Assembly: GCF_946478805.1 (NCBI RefSeq) | Contig: NZ_CAMLDC010000029.1 | Coordinates: 1 to 55,646 of the forward strand | Length of the DNA: 55,646 bases | Direction: 5' to 3' | DNA from: an uncultured Fluviicola sp. | GTDB lineage: Bacteria > Bacteroidota > Bacteroidia > Flavobacteriales > Crocinitomicaceae | Part shown: positions 9,321 through 17,130 of the stretch, one piece after another | Position numbering within the stretch: position 1 is the stretch's first letter | How the letters are laid out: every line of letters begins with the position of its first letter | The notes under the pieces: model-generated | What the model was told of the DNA's origin: nothing | Databases searched by the model: none | The model's input: only the letters and a program-made list of their open reading frames with translations | Program-made: the position numbers and the translations under genes

Positions 9321-9350
9321 TTGAAATGAACTGTTAAAATCGTAGTTTTG
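9321..9350 (+). promoter_or_regulatory. Promoter for the propeller histidine kinase
   Basis: TTG (9321-9323), a 19-bp spacer and TAGTTTTG (9343-9350). This is one of the best TAnnTTTG promoters in the window. It covers the TTG at 9348, so translation must begin further downstream. Confidence 0.6.
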
Positions 9351-9371
9351 GTTTATAATCAAAGCTACGGT

Positions 9372-12300
9372 TTGCTGAACAAATACTACATATTGCTTTT
9401 ATTTTTTGGTGCATGGTTTGGTGTCTGGAGCCAATCAAATACAGGCCAATTCATAAATTACGGAGTAAAAGACGGTCTGTGTGAAGCGATCTGTTCGGGA
9501 ATTGCTCAAGATAGTCGTGGATTTTATTGGATTTCCACTCAAGGTGGGATTAATCGCTTTGACGGAGCAAATTTTAAGTCTTACTTTCCAAGTGAAATGC
9601 TCAAAGAGAAACAATTGATGGATAATTCCAGGGTGTTTTTCGAAAGTGTTCCCAATCGCTTATTAGTAACTTTAGGAAATTCAGAAGCATTTCTTTTGAA
9701 TACCGTTTCCCAGGATTTAACCCCTGTGAAAAGTCTGAAGAATAAAAATGTATTGGATTTCAATCGATTGGATAAGAACCGGATTCTTGTTTCCTCTATT
9801 GATACATTATTCATCTTGAATAACCGGTTAGAAATCATTCAAACAATGATTCCCCCGCTCAGGAAAAAAGGTTTTGGGTTTCAAATGAGAATGCTCAGTC
9901 CTTCTAAGTGTATTATTAATTCCACAAATGAACGCTTTCTATTTGATTTCGAAACAAAGAAATTTCAATCCTTTCAGACACAATTGCCCGAAGATAATCA
10001 GTTTAATACTGGTTACGACCTGTTGTATGTGGACCAGGTTCATCATTGGATCTATTTGACAAACTATTTTATGGGTTTGTTCCAGGTTGATTATCACGGT
10101 AAAATCGTGTTTTCCTGGAGTCAGGAAATGCTTCGGGAAAAAATCTGTATCCTGCCCAACAAAATTATCCGGGATGAAAACAATAAGGATTACGTTTGGG
10201 TGACCGGGAATAGCGGGATTTCTCACTTGAATCTGATTACACGTCAGGCAACCAATTACCGGCACGATCCACAGATTCCTTTTTCAATAATCGATAACCA
10301 GGCGAACAACCTATTTGTGGATCGGTTCCGGAATTTATGGGTTACTACGTACAAAGGTTTAAGTACTTTGAATCGGAATACCACGTTAATTGATGATTGG
10401 GATCTGAAATTAAGTTCGGATGAACCATTGATGAATCTATGTCGGATTTCGAAGGATCGATTACTTGCCGCAAAATACTACGACGAAGTTTATCAGATCG
10501 ATGAGCAAAACAACCAATGGTCTTCTTATCATAAAAAAGAACTATTCGATTCATGGTTCATTTTTAGGGACGATTTAAAAGTGATTCACGGAGGAAAAGG
10601 GACCAACCTGAAAGTGGTTGACATTCAATCAGGCCAAATTGCCGGACTATCTTTTTTGAAAGATTATTTTCCTGAATCCGAACTTGTGACCATTGGTTTT
10701 CGGCATAGTAACGGGAATTGGTGGTTTAGTGGGAATTCCGGTGGTGGTTTGGTGTGTTTCGATCCGAAAACAAGACAGATAAACCATTTTTCGAAAGCGA
10801 AAGGATCATTTTCAGGATCTTATTTCACCAATTATTCGGAAACTCCCAATGGAGATATCTGGTTTTCCTCCAATAAGACACAGGTTTTGACTCATTGGAT
10901 TAAAAAGGAAAACCGTTTCGAAGAAGTTGATTTCGGAAAAATTTTTGAAAAACAACATCAAAGTATCATTTTGTGTTTGACAACTGATCAGAAAGGAAAT
11001 GTATGGATTGGATTTGAAGGAGGCGGATTGGTTTGTTATACGGTCTCTACAAAACGAACACATGTTTTCGGTAAAGAACAGGGAATTCCATCCAATTACA
11101 TTTACAATTTGGTTTTCGACGACCAGGGAAGATTGTGGGTGGGGACAAAAAAAGGACTTGCCTGTTTGGGAGCTGATTTAAAAACGGTTCGGTTTTTCGG
11201 GGGTGAAAATGGTTTTCCTTCCGAACATTTCGATCAAACGTCTTACTTTGATAAGCAAACAGGAATGCTATGGATTTCATGTGATAATTACCTTTTACGC
11301 TTTTCTCCCGATAAACTGCTGCAGACAGAACACTTCGGACTCAAAATTTTTATAGATGAATTTTGGGTTTCCAATCGTAAACAGCAACTTGAAAAGGGAA
11401 ATAACTATTATTTTTCTCCCATTGAAAACACACTCCAATTCACCTTTTCAGCGATTAATTCATTAAAGAAAGCCCCGGTAGAGTACGCTTATTTGCTAAA
11501 AGGAAGTTCTGAAACCTGGGTTTCATTAGGAACAAACCCACGTGTGAATTTTTCGTCCTTGCCTTCAGGTGTGTATACTTTCCGACTTCGTGCAAAAATT
11601 CCCGGAATGAAAAACTGGGTTTATTTAAAACATCCTGTTCAATTTGAAATCGCTACGCCCTGGTATCGCAGCTGGTGGTTCAAGACTTTTCTCTTTTTTG
11701 CAAGCGCTTCAATCATCTTTTTGATTACACGGATGTATTTCTTGAGAAAAATTGAAAAACAACGCGCTATTCTTGAAAAACAACACGCAGTTCAAAATGA
11801 ACGGGATCGTATTGCCTATGATATGCACGATGATTTGGGAAGTGGTCTTACGAAGATTTCATATCTCAGTAAAGAAGCTTTGCGTAAAATTGAAAACCAG
11901 GCAGAACTTAACCGGATCAATGAAACTTCATTGGAATTGGTAAAGAATATGAGCGAATTGATCTGGGCGATGAAAGTAGAAAATGATTCTTTGCTTGATC
12001 TGCTGAGTTACTTAAGGCATTATGCCATGGAGTATTTCGAGACCAATCGGATTGATATTCAGATGGAAATGGATGAGTTGGTGGAAGATGAGCAAATTTC
12101 CGGAGAAATCAGGAGACAGATCTTCCTGGCTTTTAAAGAAGCACTTCACAATATTGTAAAACACGCACGAACTGAAAAAGTCCGGATCCAAATTGGTTTG
12201 ACTGACGGGCGAATGCGCATTTCAGTGCGGGATTTCGGGCATGGATTTCAAAAAGATGAGCTTGGAAAGTCTAAATCCGGAAACGGGATGAAAACCATGC

Positions 12301-12395
12301 AGGATCGGATTCGGAAGTTGAACGGAACAATGAAGATAAATAGTGGGGAAGATGGTGTGGAATTGGTTTTTGAGTTTCCATTCAGAACAACATAA
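9372..12395 (+). CDS. Two-component regulator-propeller sensor histidine kinase
   Basis: About 1007 residues. A signal peptide (KYYILLLFFGAWFGVWSQ) leads to a periplasmic sensor of repeated blades such as IAQDSRGFYWISTQGGINRFDG, FVDRFRNLWVTTYKGLSTLN and LVFDDQGRLWVGTKKGLACL, then a Y_Y_Y-type domain (WVSLGTNPRVNFSSLPSGVY), a membrane helix near residues 768-790, and a HisKA_3 kinase with phospho-acceptor His819 in MHDDLGSG. The ATPase has the N-box EALHNIVKHAR and G-box GNGMKTMQDRI. The TTG at 9372 is chosen as start because the promoter covers 9348. The response regulator follows at 12452, its probable partner. The signal sensed is unknown. Confidence 0.9.
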   Translation: MLNKYYILLLFFGAWFGVWSQSNTGQFINYGVKDGLCEAICSGIAQDSRGFYWISTQGGINRFDGANFKSYFPSEMLKEKQLMDNSRVFFESVPNRLLVTLGNSEAFLLNTVSQDLTPVKSLKNKNVLDFNRLDKNRILVSSIDTLFILNNRLEIIQTMIPPLRKKGFGFQMRMLSPSKCIINSTNERFLFDFETKKFQSFQTQLPEDNQFNTGYDLLYVDQVHHWIYLTNYFMGLFQVDYHGKIVFSWSQEMLREKICILPNKIIRDENNKDYVWVTGNSGISHLNLITRQATNYRHDPQIPFSIIDNQANNLFVDRFRNLWVTTYKGLSTLNRNTTLIDDWDLKLSSDEPLMNLCRISKDRLLAAKYYDEVYQIDEQNNQWSSYHKKELFDSWFIFRDDLKVIHGGKGTNLKVVDIQSGQIAGLSFLKDYFPESELVTIGFRHSNGNWWFSGNSGGGLVCFDPKTRQINHFSKAKGSFSGSYFTNYSETPNGDIWFSSNKTQVLTHWIKKENRFEEVDFGKIFEKQHQSIILCLTTDQKGNVWIGFEGGGLVCYTVSTKRTHVFGKEQGIPSNYIYNLVFDDQGRLWVGTKKGLACLGADLKTVRFFGGENGFPSEHFDQTSYFDKQTGMLWISCDNYLLRFSPDKLLQTEHFGLKIFIDEFWVSNRKQQLEKGNNYYFSPIENTLQFTFSAINSLKKAPVEYAYLLKGSSETWVSLGTNPRVNFSSLPSGVYTFRLRAKIPGMKNWVYLKHPVQFEIATPWYRSWWFKTFLFFASASIIFLITRMYFLRKIEKQRAILEKQHAVQNERDRIAYDMHDDLGSGLTKISYLSKEALRKIENQAELNRINETSLELVKNMSELIWAMKVENDSLLDLLSYLRHYAMEYFETNRIDIQMEMDELVEDEQISGEIRRQIFLAFKEALHNIVKHARTEKVRIQIGLTDGRMRISVRDFGHGFQKDELGKSKSGNGMKTMQDRIRKLNGTMKINSGEDGVELVFEFPFRTT

Positions 12396-12412
12396 ATCAA
12401 CCGTTTGTTCCA

Positions 12413-12443
12413 TTGCACCTTACAGGTCGAATCGTTTAATTTG
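12413..12443 (+). promoter_or_regulatory. Possible promoter for the response regulator
   Basis: TTG (12413-12415), a 20-bp spacer and TTAATTTG (12436-12443), one mismatch from TAnnTTTG. The box ends only 8 bases before the ATG, shorter than usual here, so the regulator may also rely on read-through from the kinase gene. Confidence 0.35.
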
Positions 12444-12451
12444 TAGCTAAG

Positions 12452-13069
12452 ATGATTGGTATTTGCATCATAGAAGACATACTTGATATCCAACAAGGAT
12501 TACGTTCCGTCATTGAAAGTGATGAGCGATTGCATTGGATTCGTTCCTTTGGAACAGCTGAAGAAGCCATCGAGCAAATCCCGGGATTGAAGCCGGATGT
12601 GGTTATTACCGATATCAACCTGCCGGGGAAAAATGGCATCGAATGTGTTTCCGAATTAAAGAACAGTGACCCTGGAATCCAATTTATCATGTTCACCATT
12701 TACGAAGACAATGATCAGGTCTTTGAAGCCTTGAAAGCCGGGGCAACAGGATATATTCTCAAGAATACCAGTCCGGAAAAAATTGTGGAAGCCATTTTGG
12801 AATTGCATGACGGAGGAAGTCCTATGTCACCTAAAATAGCCAGGAAAGTACTCCAGTCCTTTAATAAAACGGAAAATCCGGTCTTGCAGTTGATCTCGAA
12901 ACGAGAACGGGAAGTACTTGATTTATTGAGCAAAGGTTATTTATATAAGGAAATTGCGGATAAGTTGAACATTACCTTAAGCACCGTAAAGCGTCATCTG
13001 AATCACATCTACGAAAAGTTACAAGTTCAGAACAAAACCGAAGCGGTTAATAAGCTGTATGGTAAGTAG
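12452..13069 (+). CDS. NarL/FixJ-type response regulator
   Basis: A 205-residue response regulator. The receiver domain has the acidic pair Glu8-Asp9, phospho-acceptor Asp54 in DVVITDINLPG, the conserved Thr in MFTIYED and Lys in GYILKN. The C-terminal LuxR-type helix-turn-helix (about residues 140-205) contains SKREREVLDLLSKGYLYKEI and LNITLSTVKRHLNHIYEKL. It lies 56 bases after the propeller kinase gene and is very likely its target. Target promoters cannot be deduced from sequence; the beta-helix lipoprotein just downstream is a possible but untested member of the regulon. Confidence 0.92.
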   Translation: MIGICIIEDILDIQQGLRSVIESDERLHWIRSFGTAEEAIEQIPGLKPDVVITDINLPGKNGIECVSELKNSDPGIQFIMFTIYEDNDQVFEALKAGATGYILKNTSPEKIVEAILELHDGGSPMSPKIARKVLQSFNKTENPVLQLISKREREVLDLLSKGYLYKEIADKLNITLSTVKRHLNHIYEKLQVQNKTEAVNKLYGK

Positions 13070-13158
13070 GTTAAAAGAATTACGAATTACGGCCTTTAAG
13101 CCTTTCACTTCTTCATTTTCAATTTTAAATTCTCAATTAAAATGAACCAAAAGGTTGA

Positions 13159-13189
13159 TTGACTCACCTTCTTTCACTGACTAATTTTG
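13159..13189 (+). promoter_or_regulatory. Promoter for the beta-helix-like lipoprotein
   Basis: TTG (13159-13161), a 20-bp spacer and TAATTTTG (13182-13189). It covers the TTG at 13187, which therefore cannot be the start; the ATG at 13205 lies 16 bases past the box. The preceding gap (13070-13158) has AT-rich degenerate repeats (GAATTAC twice) and no gene. Confidence 0.6.
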
Positions 13190-13204
13190 TTCAAAACAAA
13201 GTAT

Positions 13205-14320
13205 ATGAAGAGAAAGGTAAAAGTAGTTAAGTGGTTGATTTTACCACTGGTATTGGTGTTTGTTTCATGTAAGAAAAATAATCCTCAACCGGAGCCAGAA
13301 CCAGCTCCGACACCAAATCCAACCAGTTGCAATGTTATTGAAGTGAGTAGTGACATTACTGCTCCTACGACATGGACTTCCGGAAATGTGTATGTAGTAA
13401 CAAGCTGGATCGATATATCTGCACCATTGGTTATTGAAGGTGGTGTAATCGTGAAATTTAAGAATGTTTCGGGCTTGCAGGTTTACGCAAAGGTAACTGC
13501 GGATGGGGCGTCAAACAATCAGATCATTTTTACTTCCTATAAAGACGATAATTATTGTGGAGATAATAATGGCGATGGTAATGCTTCCTCAGCAGCCAAA
13601 GGAGATTGGGGTTACATCAATATGCGAGGAAGCCAGCATGGTTCTCTTTTCAGATATTGCAAGTTTCTTTATGGAGGAGGAGACGGCGGCGGCCGTGTTG
13701 TAAGAGCCGATACCGGCACGGGAAATATCCATGACTTCACCTTCGACCATTGTACTTTTGCTCATACCTATGGAAGTGCAAGCTATTATTCTGCTGCTTT
13801 TGATGGAGCTGAAATGAAAGACCCTTCGGTTAGTGTTGTTACCAACAACATTTTCTATGATAACGCAATTCCCATTTTAGTAAGCGGTTACTACGCATTG
13901 GATGCAAGTAACAGTTATCACAATCCGGACGACTCGGGTCAAACAAACAAATACAATGGTATTGTTGTGTATGGTTCGGGAATGGCAAACACAAGCGTTG
14001 TTTATAGTGAAACGGAGGTTCCTTATGTCTTAAATGTCGGCGGAAACAATAGTTTGAGTTCAACGGGCAGTGAATTGTTCGTTGTGGGGCCAGGGGTTAT
14101 TATAAAATTCAGTTCGGGAGGAGGAATTTCAGGATGGAGTGCCGGCAATTTTAATATTGATCCTACAGCGGTATTCACATCTATCAGGGATGATGCACAT
14201 GGCGGAGATACGAACGGTGATGGTAGCGCATCGTCTCCAGCTAGCGGAGATTGGTATGGCGTTGACCAGGGGAATACTGATGGGTGGTACACGACCAATG
14301 TATTCTACAGTTTGCATTAG
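13205..14320 (+). CDS. Lipoprotein, parallel beta-helix-like
   Basis: A 371-residue lipoprotein. The signal peptide ends in LVFVSCKK, with Cys lipidation followed by Lys-Lys, then a Pro-rich linker (PQPEPEPAPTPNPT). The body has turn-rich segments typical of right-handed beta helices (IEGGVIVKFKNVSG, FDHCTFAHTYGSASYYSAAF, NNIFYDNAI). Two acidic loops are repeated, CGDNNGDGNASSAAKGDWG and GGDTNGDGSASSPASGDW; their Asp/Asn/Gly spacing suggests calcium binding. It is probably exposed on the outer membrane. No catalytic site is visible. The start is the ATG at 13205, supported by the promoter position. Function is unknown. Confidence 0.78.
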   Translation: MKRKVKVVKWLILPLVLVFVSCKKNNPQPEPEPAPTPNPTSCNVIEVSSDITAPTTWTSGNVYVVTSWIDISAPLVIEGGVIVKFKNVSGLQVYAKVTADGASNNQIIFTSYKDDNYCGDNNGDGNASSAAKGDWGYINMRGSQHGSLFRYCKFLYGGGDGGGRVVRADTGTGNIHDFTFDHCTFAHTYGSASYYSAAFDGAEMKDPSVSVVTNNIFYDNAIPILVSGYYALDASNSYHNPDDSGQTNKYNGIVVYGSGMANTSVVYSETEVPYVLNVGGNNSLSSTGSELFVVGPGVIIKFSSGGGISGWSAGNFNIDPTAVFTSIRDDAHGGDTNGDGSASSPASGDWYGVDQGNTDGWYTTNVFYSLH

Positions 14321-14404
14321 GTGATTGATGTATATTGAAAAGCGATGATTTTTTTACTATGATTCGATTGAAAAATTTAGTTTAAGTGTAAGTTAGGTAG
14401 CAGT

Positions 14405-14445
14405 AACGGTCAGATTTCAATTTGTAATCTGACCGTTTTCTTTTA
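14405..14445 (+). terminator. Rho-independent terminator
   Basis: A perfect 12-bp stem (AACGGTCAGATT / AATCTGACCGTT) with a 9-nt loop and TTTTCTTTT downstream. It ends the lipoprotein transcript just before the convergent Cys-domain gene. Confidence 0.85.
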
Positions 14446-14447
14446 GA

Positions 14448-15344
14448 TTAATTTTTTACGACCCTAACGGTTTCTTTAAAATTTTTGGATTGAATTATGA
14501 CCAGGTATAAACCGGGTGTCAAATCGTTCAGATCAATAGATTGCTGAAAAGTGCCCCTGGAAATTTTCCCGGAATAAACTTCTCTGATCAATTTTCCGCC
14601 GGTATCATATAAATTGATTTCCATGCGTTCTTTTTGCGGAGCCTGGATTTCCAATGTGGTGCTTTCAACCGCGGGATTTGGAAATGCCAAAGCTTTGAAT
14701 TCCGTCGGATATGAAACACCGTTTTCATCCGTTTCAACTGTTGGAGTTGTTTCCGTCAAGTAGTTGTAGTAACTTCTATCAGCTATCATTACTCCACTGG
14801 TGACATATCCGTGTTCATAACCGGTTATGATAACGTCGTCCAATGGGATTTCCTCTTCAGTTACTACTTCAATGACTTCATAGATTGGCTCGGGTGCTGC
14901 AAGTTCAACCACTTCAGGTGGAGCAACGAATTCAACGGCTTTCACGGGAGTTTCTTCCTTCGGAGTCTCTTTTTCTTCGATGATTCGGGCTAATGCCGTT
15001 TGTGTTTCGGTGATCTTTTGTTGATCTCTTTCGTCTTCGCAACTGAATAGTGCTAGTCCGAAAACAATCAGTAAAGCGGTAATGAACAAGCGTTGAAAGT
15101 TGGTCTTATTTTCCTCCATCCAATGTTCAAACTCAGTATTTAATGCGCGTTCCTGACCTAAAGTCATTCTACCGCAAATTTCCTGACCTTTCAATTCCAA
15201 TAAGGTTTGTTTGATCTCAATAGTGGATCTATTCGTGAAATCGTATACCTGTTTGGCGCATTTCTGACAAAAAGCCCCTTTTTCTGTCGGTGTCATTTTG
15301 CTCCAATCCTCAGAACAAGCATGCTGAATTCCTACATTTTTCAT
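14448..15344 (-). CDS. Cys-domain/T9SS-type C-terminal domain membrane protein, copy 1
   Basis: A 298-residue protein with an unusual order of parts. Residues 1-60 form a small Cys domain (HACSEDW, then FCQKCAKQVYDFT, then EICGRM) that looks like a metal-binding cluster. A single hydrophobic segment (FITALLIVFGLALFSC) follows at about 85-100 and contains a lipobox-like end. Then comes an acidic/Pro linker and a T9SS type A-like C-terminal domain (LAFPNPAVESTTLEI, NLYDTGGKLIREVYSGK, GLYLVIIQSKNF). There is no N-terminal signal peptide, so the first 80 residues would be cytosolic. A paralogue lies directly upstream. Function is unknown. Confidence 0.75.
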   Translation of the reverse strand: MKNVGIQHACSEDWSKMTPTEKGAFCQKCAKQVYDFTNRSTIEIKQTLLELKGQEICGRMTLGQERALNTEFEHWMEENKTNFQRLFITALLIVFGLALFSCEDERDQQKITETQTALARIIEEKETPKEETPVKAVEFVAPPEVVELAAPEPIYEVIEVVTEEEIPLDDVIITGYEHGYVTSGVMIADRSYYNYLTETTPTVETDENGVSYPTEFKALAFPNPAVESTTLEIQAPQKERMEINLYDTGGKLIREVYSGKISRGTFQQSIDLNDLTPGLYLVIIQSKNFKETVRVVKN

Positions 15345-15426
15345 AGTAGTTGAATTTAGTTTCTAATTTGGTTCGCCAGTAAGATGCACGCTCTAACCAA
15401 TTTCCATAAACATTTTTAAAAAGAAA

Positions 15427-16320
15427 TTATTGCTTTACGACCCGGATCGTTTCTCTAAAATCTTTGGATTGAATAATTACCAGGTACAAACCGGATGTCA
15501 AATCGTTCAAATCAATAGATTGCCGGAAAGTACCCCTGGAAATTTTCCCGGAATAAACTTCTCTGATCAATTTTCCGCTCATATCGTATAAATTGATCTC
15601 CATACGTCCTTTTTGTGGGGCTTGGATTTCCAATGTGGTGTTTTCAACCGCAGGATTTGGAAATGCCAAAGCTTTGAACTCTGTTGGATAAGGAATGCCA
15701 TTTTCGTCCAATTCTACAAACGTTTGTTCCAAAAATTCACGATGAATACTCATTGTTGCGGAGGCTCCGCCCATTATGCGAGGTTCCGGTTCAACGATTT
15801 CTACTTTTTCTATTGGAGGAGCTTGTATAATTTCGGGCATTTGATATGCACCCATGATGTAGGATTCTTCCACTACTATTTCTTCTGGTATGATCGGAAG
15901 TGGAACGATGTTGTCTTCTACCGGAGCATTTTCCAGTTTGGTCAATTCATTGCTAGCGATGCTGCGTGCAATTTGCTGAACAGATTCGATTTGCCGTTGA
16001 TCCCGTTCATCTTCACAACTGAATAATGTTAAGCCGAAAACAATCAATAAGGCTGCAATAAACAGTTGTTGCGGATTGCGTTTTCTTTGGGTCAGCCAGA
16101 TTTTAAATTCTGTATTCAGTTCATTTTCCTGGCTAACAGTCATTCTTGCACAGACGGATTGACCACTTAACTGTAAAAGGGTTAACTTGATTTCATTTGC
16201 GGATTTGTTGCTGAAATCGTGTACCTGTTTCGTACAAAGTTTGCAGAAGGCACCTTTTTCATTGTGACTCATTTTGTTCCAATCTTCAGAACAAGGTTTT
16301 TCAATTCCGAAATTTTTCAT
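15427..16320 (-). CDS. Cys-domain/T9SS-type C-terminal domain membrane protein, copy 2
   Basis: A 297-residue tandem paralogue of the gene at 14448-15344, same strand, 82 bp upstream of it. The Cys residues are in the same places (KPCSEDW, FCKLCTKQVHDF, SVCARM), the membrane segment is nearly identical (IAALLIVFGLTLFSCEDERD), and the last 80 residues match closely (ALAFPNPAVENTTLEIQAPQ). The linker between (about residues 115-210) is not similar between the copies. The pair probably arose by duplication, with the ends held constant by selection or gene conversion. Starts at the ATG ending at 16320; MKNFGIEKPC matches the other copy's start. Confidence 0.75.
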   Translation of the reverse strand: MKNFGIEKPCSEDWNKMSHNEKGAFCKLCTKQVHDFSNKSANEIKLTLLQLSGQSVCARMTVSQENELNTEFKIWLTQRKRNPQQLFIAALLIVFGLTLFSCEDERDQRQIESVQQIARSIASNELTKLENAPVEDNIVPLPIIPEEIVVEESYIMGAYQMPEIIQAPPIEKVEIVEPEPRIMGGASATMSIHREFLEQTFVELDENGIPYPTEFKALAFPNPAVENTTLEIQAPQKGRMEINLYDMSGKLIREVYSGKISRGTFRQSIDLNDLTSGLYLVIIQSKDFRETIRVVKQ

Positions 16321-16445
16321 AGCAGGTGAATTTGATTTCTAAATAGTTATCGGTAATTGAGATGAAATCTAATCCAATTTTCCACAAACAATTTTTAAAA
16401 ATGCTAAGCTTGGGTTGTCATTGATTAAAATGTAGCTGAATAGAA

Positions 16446-16473
16446 TTGAATAACTGCTAAATTGATAACTTTG
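16446..16473 (+). promoter_or_regulatory. Promoter for the DUF4293 gene
   Basis: TTG (16446-16448), a 17-bp spacer and TAACTTTG (16466-16473), 20 bases before the ATG at 16493. Confidence 0.5.
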
Positions 16474-16492
16474 GGAACAAATTAGATAAAAC

Positions 16493-16957
16493 ATGATTCA
16501 ACGCATTCAAACCGTTTACTTTTTAATCGCAGCTTTATTAGTTGCAATAACACTTTTCGGAACTGATCTGTTTTCTTTCGATCAAATGGGGCATGTCCAG
16601 GCATCGGCATACTCACTTTCCAAAGGAACGGAAGTTTTTCAAAAAGTAGATTTCTGGATGCTTTCGTTGGTACAGGTGATTTTTGCATTGATGATTATTT
16701 TTTCATTCAAAATGCGCCACCGTCAGATTTTCTTGGGTTGGGTTTTAGTGGTATTGAATATTCTAAGTTCAGCCTGGATTGTTTTAGGAGCAAACGTTCA
16801 TTCGACGGAATGTACGATCTGTAAGGAACCTGCAACCAATTTATCATTTGGAATTGCTTTCTACTTACATGCTGCAGCGTTCATTTTTGTTTTCCTTGGA
16901 ATCAGGGGAGTTCGCAAAGACAAAAAGACGATTGATTCGTTGAACCGTTTGAGATAA
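16493..16957 (+). CDS. DUF4293 family membrane protein
   Basis: A 154-residue integral membrane protein with four predicted helices: the N-terminal RIQTVYFLIAALLVAITLFG, then at about 62-78, 83-103 and 121-140. The start MIQRIQTVYFLIA and the end RGVRKDKKTIDSLNRLR are characteristic of DUF4293, a Bacteroidota family of unknown role. The ATG at 16493 fits both the family start and the promoter. It is monocistronic as far as can be seen. Confidence 0.85.
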   Translation: MIQRIQTVYFLIAALLVAITLFGTDLFSFDQMGHVQASAYSLSKGTEVFQKVDFWMLSLVQVIFALMIIFSFKMRHRQIFLGWVLVVLNILSSAWIVLGANVHSTECTICKEPATNLSFGIAFYLHAAAFIFVFLGIRGVRKDKKTIDSLNRLR

Positions 16958-16984
16958 TTGAAAAGGAGATTAGAAAATGGCTTA

Positions 16985-17050
16985 AGACTTAAGACAAAAG
17001 ACGCAAGACTAGAAATTTGTCTAAAGTCTACAGTCTTTCATCTTAAGTCT
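16985..17050. repeat. Large imperfect inverted repeat
   Basis: Two arms of about 29-31 bp starting and ending with AGACTTAAG / CTTAAGTCT can fold into one long imperfect hairpin with a short loop. The arms are built from AAGAC/GACTT words. This is the only notable content between the DUF4293 gene and the ABC-F promoter. Confidence 0.55.
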
Positions 17051-17076
17051 ATTATTTTCTATTCCCGTTGTTATCA

Positions 17077-17107
17077 TTCATAATTCGTAATTATAGTACT
17101 ATCTTTG
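17077..17107 (+). promoter_or_regulatory. Promoter for the ABC-F gene
   Basis: TATCTTTG (17100-17107) is a good -7 box; a weak TTC (17077-17079) lies 20 bp upstream. The ATG is 24 bases after the box. Confidence 0.45.
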
Positions 17108-17130
17108 CACCTTTCAAATAAACAATTAGC

